Of a stretch of 5,801 bases of DNA, positions 1 through 5,781 are shown one piece after another (the stretch's first letter is position 1; each line of letters opens with the position of its first letter). Under the pieces are notes generated by a model that saw only the letters and a program-made list of their open reading frames with translations, was not told where the DNA came from and searched no databases. The stretch is taken from assembly GCA_023387635.1 (NCBI GenBank), contig JAEWHU010000168.1:1-5801 (forward strand), in the 5' to 3' direction. This DNA comes from Bacillota bacterium. GTDB taxonomy: Bacteria; Bacillota; Clostridia; Lachnospirales; Lachnospiraceae. The position numbers and the translations under genes are program-made.

Positions 1-165
1 GGCAGTAAGTTGATTGATAGGCTTGAATGCTGGGCAAAGGATAATGGCTTTTCTGGGATTAAGCTGTTAACACACCCAAATAGAATTCATGCACATAGGC
101 TCTATGAAAGGCACGGGTATATCCACACAAAAGATCAAAAGAATTATATGAAAATGTTTAGTTAA
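1..165 (+). CDS. GNAT-family N-acetyltransferase, C-terminal fragment
   Basis: Frame 1 is open from the first base and reads 54 residues to a TAA stop at 163-165; the start lies outside the window. The visible part ends in NRIHAHRLYERHGYIHT, matching the last helix and strand of the GNAT fold (the A..LYER.GF/GY motif after the acetyl-CoA binding loop). GNAT enzymes move an acetyl group from acetyl-CoA to an amine on a small molecule, peptide or protein. The acceptor cannot be told from this fragment, because the pyrophosphate-binding loop and substrate pocket are missing. No rho-independent terminator is obvious directly after the stop, but the 419-base gap and a separate strong promoter make it unlikely to share an operon with the ABC genes. 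Family assignment is fairly secure; function is unknown. Confidence 0.85.
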   Translation, partial: GSKLIDRLECWAKDNGFSGIKLLTHPNRIHAHRLYERHGYIHTKDQKNYMKMFS

Positions 166-255
166 TACACTACATTAATAAATGTATACGTGAAGAAAAT
201 TCAAATTATTTAGAAATAATTCGTAATGTTCTCAATTGCGAACACAAATCTAGGG

Positions 256-284
256 TTGATATGTAATATAATTATGAGGATAAT
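256..284 (+). promoter_or_regulatory. Candidate upstream sigma-A-type promoter
   Basis: TTGATA at 256-261 (5 of 6 to consensus) is followed by a 17-base spacer and GATAAT at 279-284 (5 of 6). If used, it would give the ABC operon a leader of nearly 300 bases or make a short non-coding transcript. In DNA this AT-rich such matches arise by chance, so this is only a candidate. Confidence 0.3.
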
Positions 285-491
285 CAAGTTCATACACACA
301 GAGTTTTTACTTGGGGTAGGAATGCAGTAATTAAGTTATTGTATTTCAGCTCTTTTTAAGTTTTATAATTATGTATCATCCGGAAAATAATGTTGAACAA
401 AATACTATATAATTAAATACTTAGGGGATATGGATGTTATTACAATAATAGGTTGCTTACACTAGAAAAGTAAAATAATACAATTCTGAAA

Positions 492-572
492 ACAATATTG
501 TCAAATTATGGATAATATGATATTATAAGGTGTTACGTTCTAAATACAATAGTATCATGATTCAATATTGAA
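492..572. promoter_or_regulatory. Palindromes bracketing the operon promoter (possible operators)
   Basis: The 8-bp palindrome CAATATTG occurs twice: inside ACAATATTGT at 492-501, overlapping the -35 box, and inside the 12-bp perfect palindrome TTCAATATTGAA at 561-572, just before the ribosome binding site. Their centres are 70 bp apart. In addition ATAATA (512-517) and TATTAT (521-526) form an inverted repeat over the -10, and ATGATATTAT (517-526) can pair with ATAGTATCAT (549-558) with one G-T wobble. A repressor bound at both palindromes could cover the promoter. AT-rich palindromes are common by chance, so operator function is inference. Confidence 0.35.
498..526 (+). promoter_or_regulatory. 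Main promoter of the ABC transporter operon
   Basis: TTGTCA at 498-503, an exact 17-base spacer and TATTAT at 521-526 match the sigma-A consensus at 5 of 6 in each box. The bases just before the -10 are TGA, giving an extended -10 (TGN-TATTAT). Transcription would start near 533, leaving a leader of about 52 bases before the ATG at 585. This is the best promoter in the window and sits at the expected place for the operon. Confidence 0.7.
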
Positions 573-573
573 A

Positions 574-580
574 GAGGTGA
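574..580 (+). promoter_or_regulatory. Ribosome binding site of the ATPase gene
   Basis: GAGGTGA, within AAAGAGGTGA, is followed by TTTT and the ATG at 585. It is a strong match to the 3' end of 16S rRNA and fixes this ATG as the start. Confidence 0.8.
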
Positions 581-584
581 TTTT

Positions 585-1448
585 ATGAATATATCCATAC
601 AAAATGTTGGAAAAATCTATAAGACAGGGAAAAAAGCATTGGACAATATATCAATTGATATTACCAGCCCAAACATGATAGGACTAGTAGGACCAAATGG
701 TGCAGGAAAGAGTACACTAATGAAATTGCTTGTTGCTGCTCAGTTACAGACAACAGGGTCCATAATGCTTGATAACGAAATGTTATCAAAGAAAGAAAAT
801 TATCTAAAAAAAGTATTAGGATATCTGCCACAATCATTTGGACTTTATGATGAATTGACCGTATGGCAGTTTTTGGATTACATAGCAGCTTTAAAAGGAA
901 TTAAAAATACCAAAGTAGCGATAGAAAAAGTAATCAATGAAACAAATCTTGATGAAAAGATAAACGCTAAAATTAAGACTTTATCTGGAGGACAAAGGCA
1001 GCGTGTTGGTATTGCCCAAGCATTAATAGGAAATCCTGCACTGCTTATTCTTGATGAACCTACCGTGGGGCTAGATCCGGAAGAAAGAATAAAGTTCCGC
1101 AACTTGTTTTCACAAAATGCACAAGATAAAATAGTTCTGCTCTCTACCCATATTATTGAAGATGTACAGTCAATCTGCAACCGATTGATTGTTATTAATC
1201 AAGGTAAAATATTATTTGATGGAAGACCAGAGGAATTAATTCAGGTTGCACATGGACATGTGGGAGTTTTTGAGCAAATGGATGAAAATATAACAAGTGA
1301 TGATTATCACATTACTTCTCGCATTAATACTGCAAGAGGGGTATCCTGTCGTATTGTGGCTGAGAAGCTTCCTTCATTTGCTAGGCCTATCGAGCCATCG
1401 TTGGAGGATGCATACATGTACTTAATTTCGAAAGGAAGTATACTATGA
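585..1448 (+). CDS. ABC transporter ATP-binding protein (ABC-2 exporter type)
   Basis: This 287-residue protein is a complete cytoplasmic ATPase subunit that hydrolyses ATP to drive the two membrane subunits encoded downstream. All nucleotide-binding motifs are present: Walker A GPNGAGKST (36-44), Q-loop glutamine in YLPQSFGLY (Q83), signature LSGGQ (133-137), Walker B LLILDE with catalytic Glu158, D-loop GLDP (162-165) and H-loop His189 in LLSTHIIED. The C-terminal 70 or so residues end in PSLEDAYMYL, a tail typical of ATPases paired with ABC-2 permeases in drug, peptide and lantibiotic-type exporters. A good ribosome binding site and an extended -10 promoter precede it, making it the first gene of the operon. 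Its TGA stop overlaps the next start (ATGA at 1445-1448), the usual sign of translational coupling. ATPase function is very secure; the transported substrate is unknown. Confidence 0.96.
   Translation: MNISIQNVGKIYKTGKKALDNISIDITSPNMIGLVGPNGAGKSTLMKLLVAAQLQTTGSIMLDNEMLSKKENYLKKVLGYLPQSFGLYDELTVWQFLDYIAALKGIKNTKVAIEKVINETNLDEKINAKIKTLSGGQRQRVGIAQALIGNPALLILDEPTVGLDPEERIKFRNLFSQNAQDKIVLLSTHIIEDVQSICNRLIVINQGKILFDGRPEELIQVAHGHVGVFEQMDENITSDDYHITSRINTARGVSCRIVAEKLPSFARPIEPSLEDAYMYLISKGSIL
1431..1438 (+). promoter_or_regulatory. Ribosome binding site of the permease-peptidase gene
   Basis: AAAGGAAG lies inside the last codons of the ATPase gene, six bases before the ATG at 1445. It supports that start and the four-base ATGA overlap. 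Confidence 0.7.
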
Positions 1449-3598
1449 GATTCCTTACTTATCTTCGAATAGAAATAAATAGAATTTTCAGGTCGAAAGT
1501 AACATGGCTTTTCATGGTTATGACATTGGCCTCTCCTTTATTTGGATTCACGATTTTTAAGATGAATGACATACAAACGGCTTCCAGCCAGATGATTATC
1601 AATCCGGTTCTAACCGGTATAATTGGCTCATCTGTCTTGTTTGCACTATTTACACTGTTTGAACTGGATAAGGTTAACAAATACAATACTGCAGTGCTTA
1701 CAGATACAATAGCATCGCCTATGGCGCTCCATGTTGCAAGAATGTGCGCTATCTTCGCTGTTTCCATTGTGACAAGTTTATTAATAGTTTTGGTGTATTT
1801 TCCTTATACCTTTATAAGTATGAAGTCATTTTTTGACCCCAAGTTATATATATATGCTTATCTGGTTTTCATAATGCCCGGAATGTGGATAGGAAGTCTT
1901 TTTGCAGCAATTTTCTATCAGATTTTCCGTAGGACAGATATAAGTTTTGTATTGATTGCAGCCTTTACGATTTTAAGCTTTTTATCCGATGACTTTATTT
2001 TACGTTGGATAAATCCAAACCTTCCAGTTTTTTCAGACGGTTTCGGAAACATCAAACCACTGCGAATGGGGTTGTACAATCGTCTGTTCTGGATTATGTT
2101 TTTAGGCGGAGTGTGGTTTTTATCTTTGATTTGTATTAGAAAATATGAAAAAGGCATTTTTGGTTCTATGCTATATAATATTAGAAAATTTTATTTGCCT
2201 GCGTTAGGTACGGTTCTGATTATAATGAGTGTTAACCATTACCGGAACCAGCCATTTTACAACAATGCCCCACCGGAAGTTGATTGGGATGCGCTATACG
2301 ATGCAGGAGAGGATTTGAATTACAAATCAATATCTGCTGAGATTAATCCGAATTTTAATAATGGAACCATGCATGGCAAAATAAGATATAATATTGATTC
2401 CATGAGAGATCGTGCTGTGAAAAAAAGAATGATTATAAATAGTGGATATACGGTATACGATATTAGTATTAATGGTGAATCAATAATTTATAAGGACTTG
2501 GGTGATGATAATTTTGTTGTAAAACACATTGAGTTTGAGATTCCTAGTGGGACTGATATAGAGATTAAAATCGAATATGGTGGTTATCCTAAGCTTTGGG
2601 GTGCATTTAAAACAGGATTAGGAGGAGCAGAAATAAGCTGGAATAATATTGAATTAAGTAATTATTCTTTAATCCCCTCATTAAATGCATATGGAGTTGA
2701 TGTTAATGTCAGTGTAACGATACCAGATAGTCTTACTCTTCTTTCCGATCAAAATGCTGTTGATAGTGTAATCGACAACCAAGATGGTACAAAAACGTGG
2801 ATACTTAAAAATTCCTACGATTATCTTTCTATATATGCATCAGATTATGCCTACAAGGTTGTAAATGCAGACGCAATGACAGCAGAATTTTATTTCCACA
2901 AAAATTTTACCAATCTTTTGGAGGAGAATAATATTGATGAAGTATTATCCGACGTATTCAATTATTGCACAAAGCATTTTGGACCTTTGCATTATTTAGA
3001 AAATGATTCTTTAAAACTTATTCAAACGTCCGCATTTAACTTTGGTGGCGGTGCGATTTCCGGAATTAGCAACATGAGTGAGACAACATTTTCTATATAT
3101 TCCCTTACCGATCCCAAGAAGGGAGCCTCGGGGAAGGAAATTTTAGCACACGAAATCATTCATCAGTGGTGGGGATTAAACAGAATGATCTGGGAATCAG
3201 AAGAAGCACCTGAATGGACGTCAGAAGGCCTTACGGTCTATTCTACTTACCGTTTATATAAAGAAAAATATGGTGAAGAATATGGCAGGAAGTATTATGT
3301 TGATAAATGGAAAATGGCCGTTGAAGAAATGAACCGAAACTTTTATCACCGCCATCCAGAATATTTGAAAATTATGCCTGAGGATTTTGCAGCTCATATC
3401 AGAGTCAGGGAGAATGAAGTTGCAAAATACAGTTTGATGCCGTTAAAGATTTACAAAGCCGCGGAGCTTGTGGGTGGAGAAGAGAAAATGGATGAAATAT
3501 TAACTAAATTATCAAGTTCAAATCAGGGTGAAGTGCTTACATATCAAGAGTTTTTGGATGCCTGTGGGTTAACAAAGGAGGTGCTTGACATTGAGTAA
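1445..3598 (+). CDS. ABC-2-type permease fused to an extracellular M1-family aminopeptidase domain
   Basis: The 717-residue protein has two parts. Residues 1-265 contain about seven hydrophobic helices (roughly 17-38, 52-73, 98-122, 135-160, 166-181, 213-231, 249-264). Basic loops RIFRSK, IFRRTD and IRKYEKG plus NIRKF fall on one side, so the N-terminus should be cytoplasmic and everything after helix seven outside. Residues about 290-717 resemble an M1 zinc aminopeptidase: a beta-rich N-terminal domain, then HEIIH (His569, Glu570, His573) as zinc site and catalytic base, Glu594 in WTSEGL as third ligand, and Tyr662 in AKYSLMPLKIY at the position of the catalytic tyrosine. The family clips residues from peptide N-termini. 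Oddities: ligand spacing is HEXXH-X20-E rather than X18, and the expected GXMEN sequence is replaced by GISNMSE (540-546). It lacks the large helical C-terminal domain of PepN-like enzymes. Fusion and orientation are well supported; active peptidase function is likely but unproven. Confidence 0.9.
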   Translation: MRFLTYLRIEINRIFRSKVTWLFMVMTLASPLFGFTIFKMNDIQTASSQMIINPVLTGIIGSSVLFALFTLFELDKVNKYNTAVLTDTIASPMALHVARMCAIFAVSIVTSLLIVLVYFPYTFISMKSFFDPKLYIYAYLVFIMPGMWIGSLFAAIFYQIFRRTDISFVLIAAFTILSFLSDDFILRWINPNLPVFSDGFGNIKPLRMGLYNRLFWIMFLGGVWFLSLICIRKYEKGIFGSMLYNIRKFYLPALGTVLIIMSVNHYRNQPFYNNAPPEVDWDALYDAGEDLNYKSISAEINPNFNNGTMHGKIRYNIDSMRDRAVKKRMIINSGYTVYDISINGESIIYKDLGDDNFVVKHIEFEIPSGTDIEIKIEYGGYPKLWGAFKTGLGGAEISWNNIELSNYSLIPSLNAYGVDVNVSVTIPDSLTLLSDQNAVDSVIDNQDGTKTWILKNSYDYLSIYASDYAYKVVNADAMTAEFYFHKNFTNLLEENNIDEVLSDVFNYCTKHFGPLHYLENDSLKLIQTSAFNFGGGAISGISNMSETTFSIYSLTDPKKGASGKEILAHEIIHQWWGLNRMIWESEEAPEWTSEGLTVYSTYRLYKEKYGEEYGRKYYVDKWKMAVEEMNRNFYHRHPEYLKIMPEDFAAHIRVRENEVAKYSLMPLKIYKAAELVGGEEKMDEILTKLSSSNQGEVLTYQEFLDACGLTKEVLDIE
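3574..3583 (+). promoter_or_regulatory. Ribosome binding site that sets the start of the second permease
   Basis: AAAGGAGGTG is a nearly perfect Shine-Dalgarno embedded in the end of the upstream gene. It leaves one base before the in-frame TTG at 3585 but seven before the TTG at 3591, so it points to 3591 as the real start. Confidence 0.8.
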
Positions 3599-4313
3599 AA
3601 TCTTTAAATATGAATTAAAGAGGCTGATTCTTAATAAATTCTTTATTGCATTACTTGTAATTACTGTCCTCTACAGTTATATAATCCTTAGAAGAGATAT
3701 TATAGTCGGAGTAGCTTATACAGCTCCATTCTCAAGTTGGAGCTATGGAATGTATCTTGCAGAAGTATTACCTTTACTACTAATAACTCTACTCTTTTTT
3801 ATAACATATATGTACTCAAACCAGGAAAAACAAGTTAAACAATTAACATTTGCAACACCTGTAAGCCCTTTAAAATACGCACTTGTCAAATGCTTGGCGA
3901 TGGCAGTCGGATACTCTATTATCTCACTATTTGTTATCCTATTAAGCTTTATATTTTACAGTGTGATATTTGGATTTTACGGATTTGCCAACTTTATTAT
4001 ACCAATTCTTATAACATTGATACCGAGTATGCTTTTTATTTTTGGAGTCAGTTTATTTGTTGGTAGTGTACAACCCAATCTCTTATATGCTTTAATGATC
4101 TTTGTACTCCTAATAGGTTTTTTACCACTTCCCGGATTTTTCGATTTATACGGTGGGCATCTGTTCAGTACGTATCCGTTAAAATTGCCTGTCGGACTTG
4201 ATGGTGAACCTATTTATTCGTTGCCAATATCTTTTCTTCTAGGTAAGATTTTTTACTGTGCGACTGGAGTCTCGTTGATGTTTTATGGTATAAGGCGGTA
4301 CTCTAAAACTTGA
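3591..4313 (+). CDS. Second ABC-2-type permease subunit
   Basis: From the TTG at 3591 the protein is 240 residues, beginning MSKIFKYELKR, a charged amphipathic start common in ABC-2 permeases. The longer reading from the TTG at 3585 would add two residues but sits too close to the strong Shine-Dalgarno. About six membrane helices are visible, near 17-33, 55-75, 100-125, 133-157, 163-181 and 211-233. A cytoplasmic loop NQEKQVKQLTFATPVSPLKYALVK (77-100) resembles the coupling segment of ABC-2 permeases that meets the ATPase. It carries no peptidase domain, so it probably pairs with the permease half of the preceding protein to form a heterodimeric channel served by the ATPase. It overlaps the upstream gene by eight bases, implying coupled translation. 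Role is well supported by context and topology; sequence motifs alone are weak, as usual for this family. Confidence 0.85.
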   Translation: MSKIFKYELKRLILNKFFIALLVITVLYSYIILRRDIIVGVAYTAPFSSWSYGMYLAEVLPLLLITLLFFITYMYSNQEKQVKQLTFATPVSPLKYALVKCLAMAVGYSIISLFVILLSFIFYSVIFGFYGFANFIIPILITLIPSMLFIFGVSLFVGSVQPNLLYALMIFVLLIGFLPLPGFFDLYGGHLFSTYPLKLPVGLDGEPIYSLPISFLLGKIFYCATGVSLMFYGIRRYSKT

Positions 4314-4377
4314 TTATGTAGAATATAAGAAATACAAAAATAATAAAGGGGTTGTAGGAACTATTTTAAAAGAAAAC

Positions 4378-4746
4378 ATGTCAAAAAAGAATCTTAAAAG
4401 GGATGAAAATTTAACAGTTAACGAAGTTAGAGCTGCAATTAGGATGTTATCATTAACTATATTACTTCAATTAGTAATTATTTTAATATCAGGATTTCAT
4501 GATACTAACTTTCGAAATATTAGCTTGGGAATTATTAATATTCCATATTATCAAGCTATACCTTTATTTGGAATGATTAGTCTTATTATAATAGGTTTTA
4601 TTAAATTAAAATTTTTACGAAATGGTGATAGTATTAATTATTTATTTAACAGTTTATTAGTTGATAAAATCATAGTTTACAGTTTATTATTAGGTTCATT
4701 GATTATATGGAGTATTTTTGTTTACATCGATAGATTTTTCTTATGA
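4378..4746 (+). CDS. Small three-helix membrane protein of unknown function
   Basis: I do not recognise this 122-residue protein. It has a charged N-terminal stretch (MSKKNLKRDENLTVNEVRAAIR), then three hydrophobic helices near 24-39, 60-77 and 98-118; positive-inside reasoning suggests a cytoplasmic N-terminus. By hand count its G+C is about 22 percent (80 of 360 bases), well below the roughly 31 percent in a sample of the permease just upstream. The ATG at 4378 has no good Shine-Dalgarno; only AAAAGA is close, and AAAGGGG (4345-4351) is too far away. The reading frame stays open upstream to 4294 but without a normal start codon, so the start is uncertain. It lies 64 bases after the permease stop with no terminator between, so it may be read through from the operon; a weak promoter-like pair (TTGATT 4310-4315, TACAAA 4333-4338) is also possible. 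It could be an accessory or immunity-type membrane protein, but that is a guess. Confidence 0.7.
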   Translation: MSKKNLKRDENLTVNEVRAAIRMLSLTILLQLVIILISGFHDTNFRNISLGIINIPYYQAIPLFGMISLIIIGFIKLKFLRNGDSINYLFNSLLVDKIIVYSLLLGSLIIWSIFVYIDRFFL

Positions 4747-4750
4747 TTAC

Positions 4751-4775
4751 ATGCGTCAGCCAATGGCTGACGCAT
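4751..4775 (+). terminator. Perfect 11-bp hairpin after the small membrane protein gene
   Basis: ATGCGTCAGCC (4751-4761) and GGCTGACGCAT (4765-4775) pair perfectly around a three-base AAT loop, starting four bases after the TGA stop. It is about 56 percent G+C within much AT-richer DNA. The 3' side (TCGCATGTTTGC) has no clean T-run, so it is an imperfect intrinsic terminator; it could instead be an mRNA-end stabiliser, a protein-binding palindrome or a dispersed repeat. ACATGCG (4749-4755) can also pair with CGCATGT (4777-4783), giving an alternative outer stem. Confidence 0.55.
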
Positions 4776-4810
4776 TCGCATGTTTGCATAAGAATAGAGA
4801 AAATGAATGC

Positions 4811-4840
4811 TTACACAGAAAAACTGAATACTTTTATAAT
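4811..4840 (+). promoter_or_regulatory. Candidate + strand promoter just before the terminator
   Basis: TTACAC at 4811-4816, an 18-base spacer and a perfect TATAAT at 4835-4840 look like a promoter, but the predicted transcript would run straight into the terminator at 4852-4889 with no gene. It may be fortuitous in AT-rich DNA, or make a very short RNA. Confidence 0.2.
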
Positions 4841-4851
4841 TCTTAATATGT

Positions 4852-4889
4852 AAAAGACTGAAACCTTAATGGAATTCAGTCTTTTTTTT
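4852..4889 (+). terminator. Rho-independent terminator between convergent genes
   Basis: AAAAGACTGAA (4852-4862) pairs with TTCAGTCTTTT (4875-4885); inside, CC (4864-4865) can pair with GG (4871-4872) around the loop TTAAT. Eight T residues (4882-4889) follow on the + strand. Read from the - strand the stem is followed by only four T, so it may also end the XRE gene (stop at 4909-4911), less strongly. It is the clearest terminator in the window. Confidence 0.85.
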
Positions 4890-4908
4890 GTAGTTAGTTA
4901 TATTATAA

Positions 4909-5766
4909 TTATCTATTCTTTCTATAGCGTATTGTATTAACTAGTGCGTAAGTAAAAGCAATAATGCTAATCCATTCAATGAATACAGTAGTTAAGTTAA
5001 TAAGGGTTTCATTTAAGGTATGAATGGAAGATAGAAATAAGGCTCTAATAATAATATGTATAAAGAACAAGGTGATTTGCATTAAAACAACTAATATCCA
5101 AGATGAAATAATACGAAGTTTTGTTTTATATTGGATAGGATATGGTGTATTACGTAATTTTACAATGGTAATACATATAAATAAAAGTAAAACGAGGAAT
5201 TGAATCCATCCGATTGCTAATCTCATATAGTTCATACTGTAAGTCCAGTGTAAGGTATAGAATATTACTTTCCAGCTAAGACCTGTGGCCAATCTTAGAT
5301 AAACATCAATGGAAAAATATACGCCCCAGCCACACCATAATCCTACATGCTTCTTAAAGGAGAAACAAATGATACCACAAATGATAAGTGGTGATGCTAA
5401 GAGACATGAAAATACAAAGTTAACTATTCCTAGTAGCATTGTAAAAATTAGAATCGTTATAAAGCCTAGGGACAAAAGAATAGTACCTGAAATTTTTCTA
5501 GTTGATAGAGTAGTATTGCGTTCTTCTAGGCTAGCTAGATCTGTAATATATGAATCCATATCGGAGTTTGAGTTATCTTTTACTAAGTCATCGAGAGAAA
5601 CCTGAAATAATTCACTCATTTTTATTAATTTGGACAATTCAGGTACTGCATTGTTATTTTCCCATTTTGAGATTGTTTGCCTTGAAACATCTAATATCTC
5701 AGCAAGGTCATCTTGAGATAAGTTTCTCTCACTTCGAAGTTTATATATTCTTTCACCAAGATTCAT
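4909..5766 (-). CDS. XRE-family transcription regulator with a multi-helix membrane tail
   Basis: The 285-residue protein starts with a Cro/C1-type helix-turn-helix (residues 5-61): RIYKLRSERNLSQDDLAEIL, then VSRQTISKWENNNAVPELSKL, with Gln18 and the recognition helix SRQTISKWE (28-36) as typical DNA-contacting elements. A linker (65-92) follows, then about five or six hydrophobic helices (near 94-115, 116-137, possibly 141-160, 183-202, 219-243, 258-279) ending in basic RYRKNR. The DNA-binding domain would therefore be tethered at the inner face of the membrane. Such one-component membrane regulators are common in Firmicutes and are often found near ABC transporters for peptides or drugs. 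The ATG at 5764-5766 is preceded by AAGGAGAA at a seven-base spacing; the promoter lies at or beyond the window edge. It converges on the + strand genes across a shared terminator. Targets and signal are unknown; control of the neighbouring transporter or of itself is inference. Confidence 0.9.
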   Translation of the reverse strand: MNLGERIYKLRSERNLSQDDLAEILDVSRQTISKWENNNAVPELSKLIKMSELFQVSLDDLVKDNSNSDMDSYITDLASLEERNTTLSTRKISGTILLSLGFITILIFTMLLGIVNFVFSCLLASPLIICGIICFSFKKHVGLWCGWGVYFSIDVYLRLATGLSWKVIFYTLHWTYSMNYMRLAIGWIQFLVLLLFICITIVKLRNTPYPIQYKTKLRIISSWILVVLMQITLFFIHIIIRALFLSSIHTLNETLINLTTVFIEWISIIAFTYALVNTIRYRKNR

Positions 5767-5773
5767 AGAGAAG

Positions 5774-5781
5774 TTCTCCTT
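5774..5781 (-). promoter_or_regulatory. Ribosome binding site of the XRE regulator gene
   Basis: Read on the - strand this is AAGGAGAA, seven bases before the ATG at 5766. It confirms the start at the helix-turn-helix N-terminus. Confidence 0.75.

Larger units (their letters stand above)
166..584. other. AT-rich intergenic region upstream of the ABC operon
   Basis: No convincing gene lies in these 419 bases. They contain a candidate promoter at 256-284, a much better one at 498-526, short palindromes around the latter, and the ribosome binding site of the ATPase gene. A weak AT-only hairpin (AATTATT at 204-210, AATAATT at 215-221, loop TAGA) has no T-tract and is a poor terminator. Two small open stretches (162-266 without a normal start codon, and 274-330 with an ATG but no Shine-Dalgarno) look like chance. 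Confidence 0.7.

Noticed and set aside
204..221. AT-only hairpin after the GNAT gene as a terminator
   Set aside because: A seven-base A/T stem with loop TAGA is too weak and is not followed by a T-run.
162..266. 35-codon open stretch after the GNAT gene, considered as a gene remnant
   Set aside because: No ATG, GTG or TTG start, no ribosome binding site and no recognised similarity; this length is expected by chance.
274..330. 18-residue ATG frame in the upstream gap, considered as a leader or bacteriocin-like peptide
   Set aside because: No Shine-Dalgarno, its ATG lies within the candidate promoter at 256-284, and the product has no leader or modification signature.
878..1180. 100-codon - strand open frame inside the ATPase gene
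   Set aside because: It is antisense to the Q-loop, signature and Walker B coding region, which are clearly conserved on the + strand; the - strand product is a shadow with no recognised motif.
1459..2157. Two - strand open frames (1459-1767 and 1918-2157) antisense to the permease half of the fusion
   Set aside because: Both lie opposite coding sequence with clear membrane helices on the + strand, and neither shows family features.
5309..5768. Two + strand open frames (5309-5605 and 5550-5768) opposite the XRE regulator
   Set aside because: The - strand frame encodes an unmistakable helix-turn-helix with a good ribosome binding site; the + strand products have no recognisable features.
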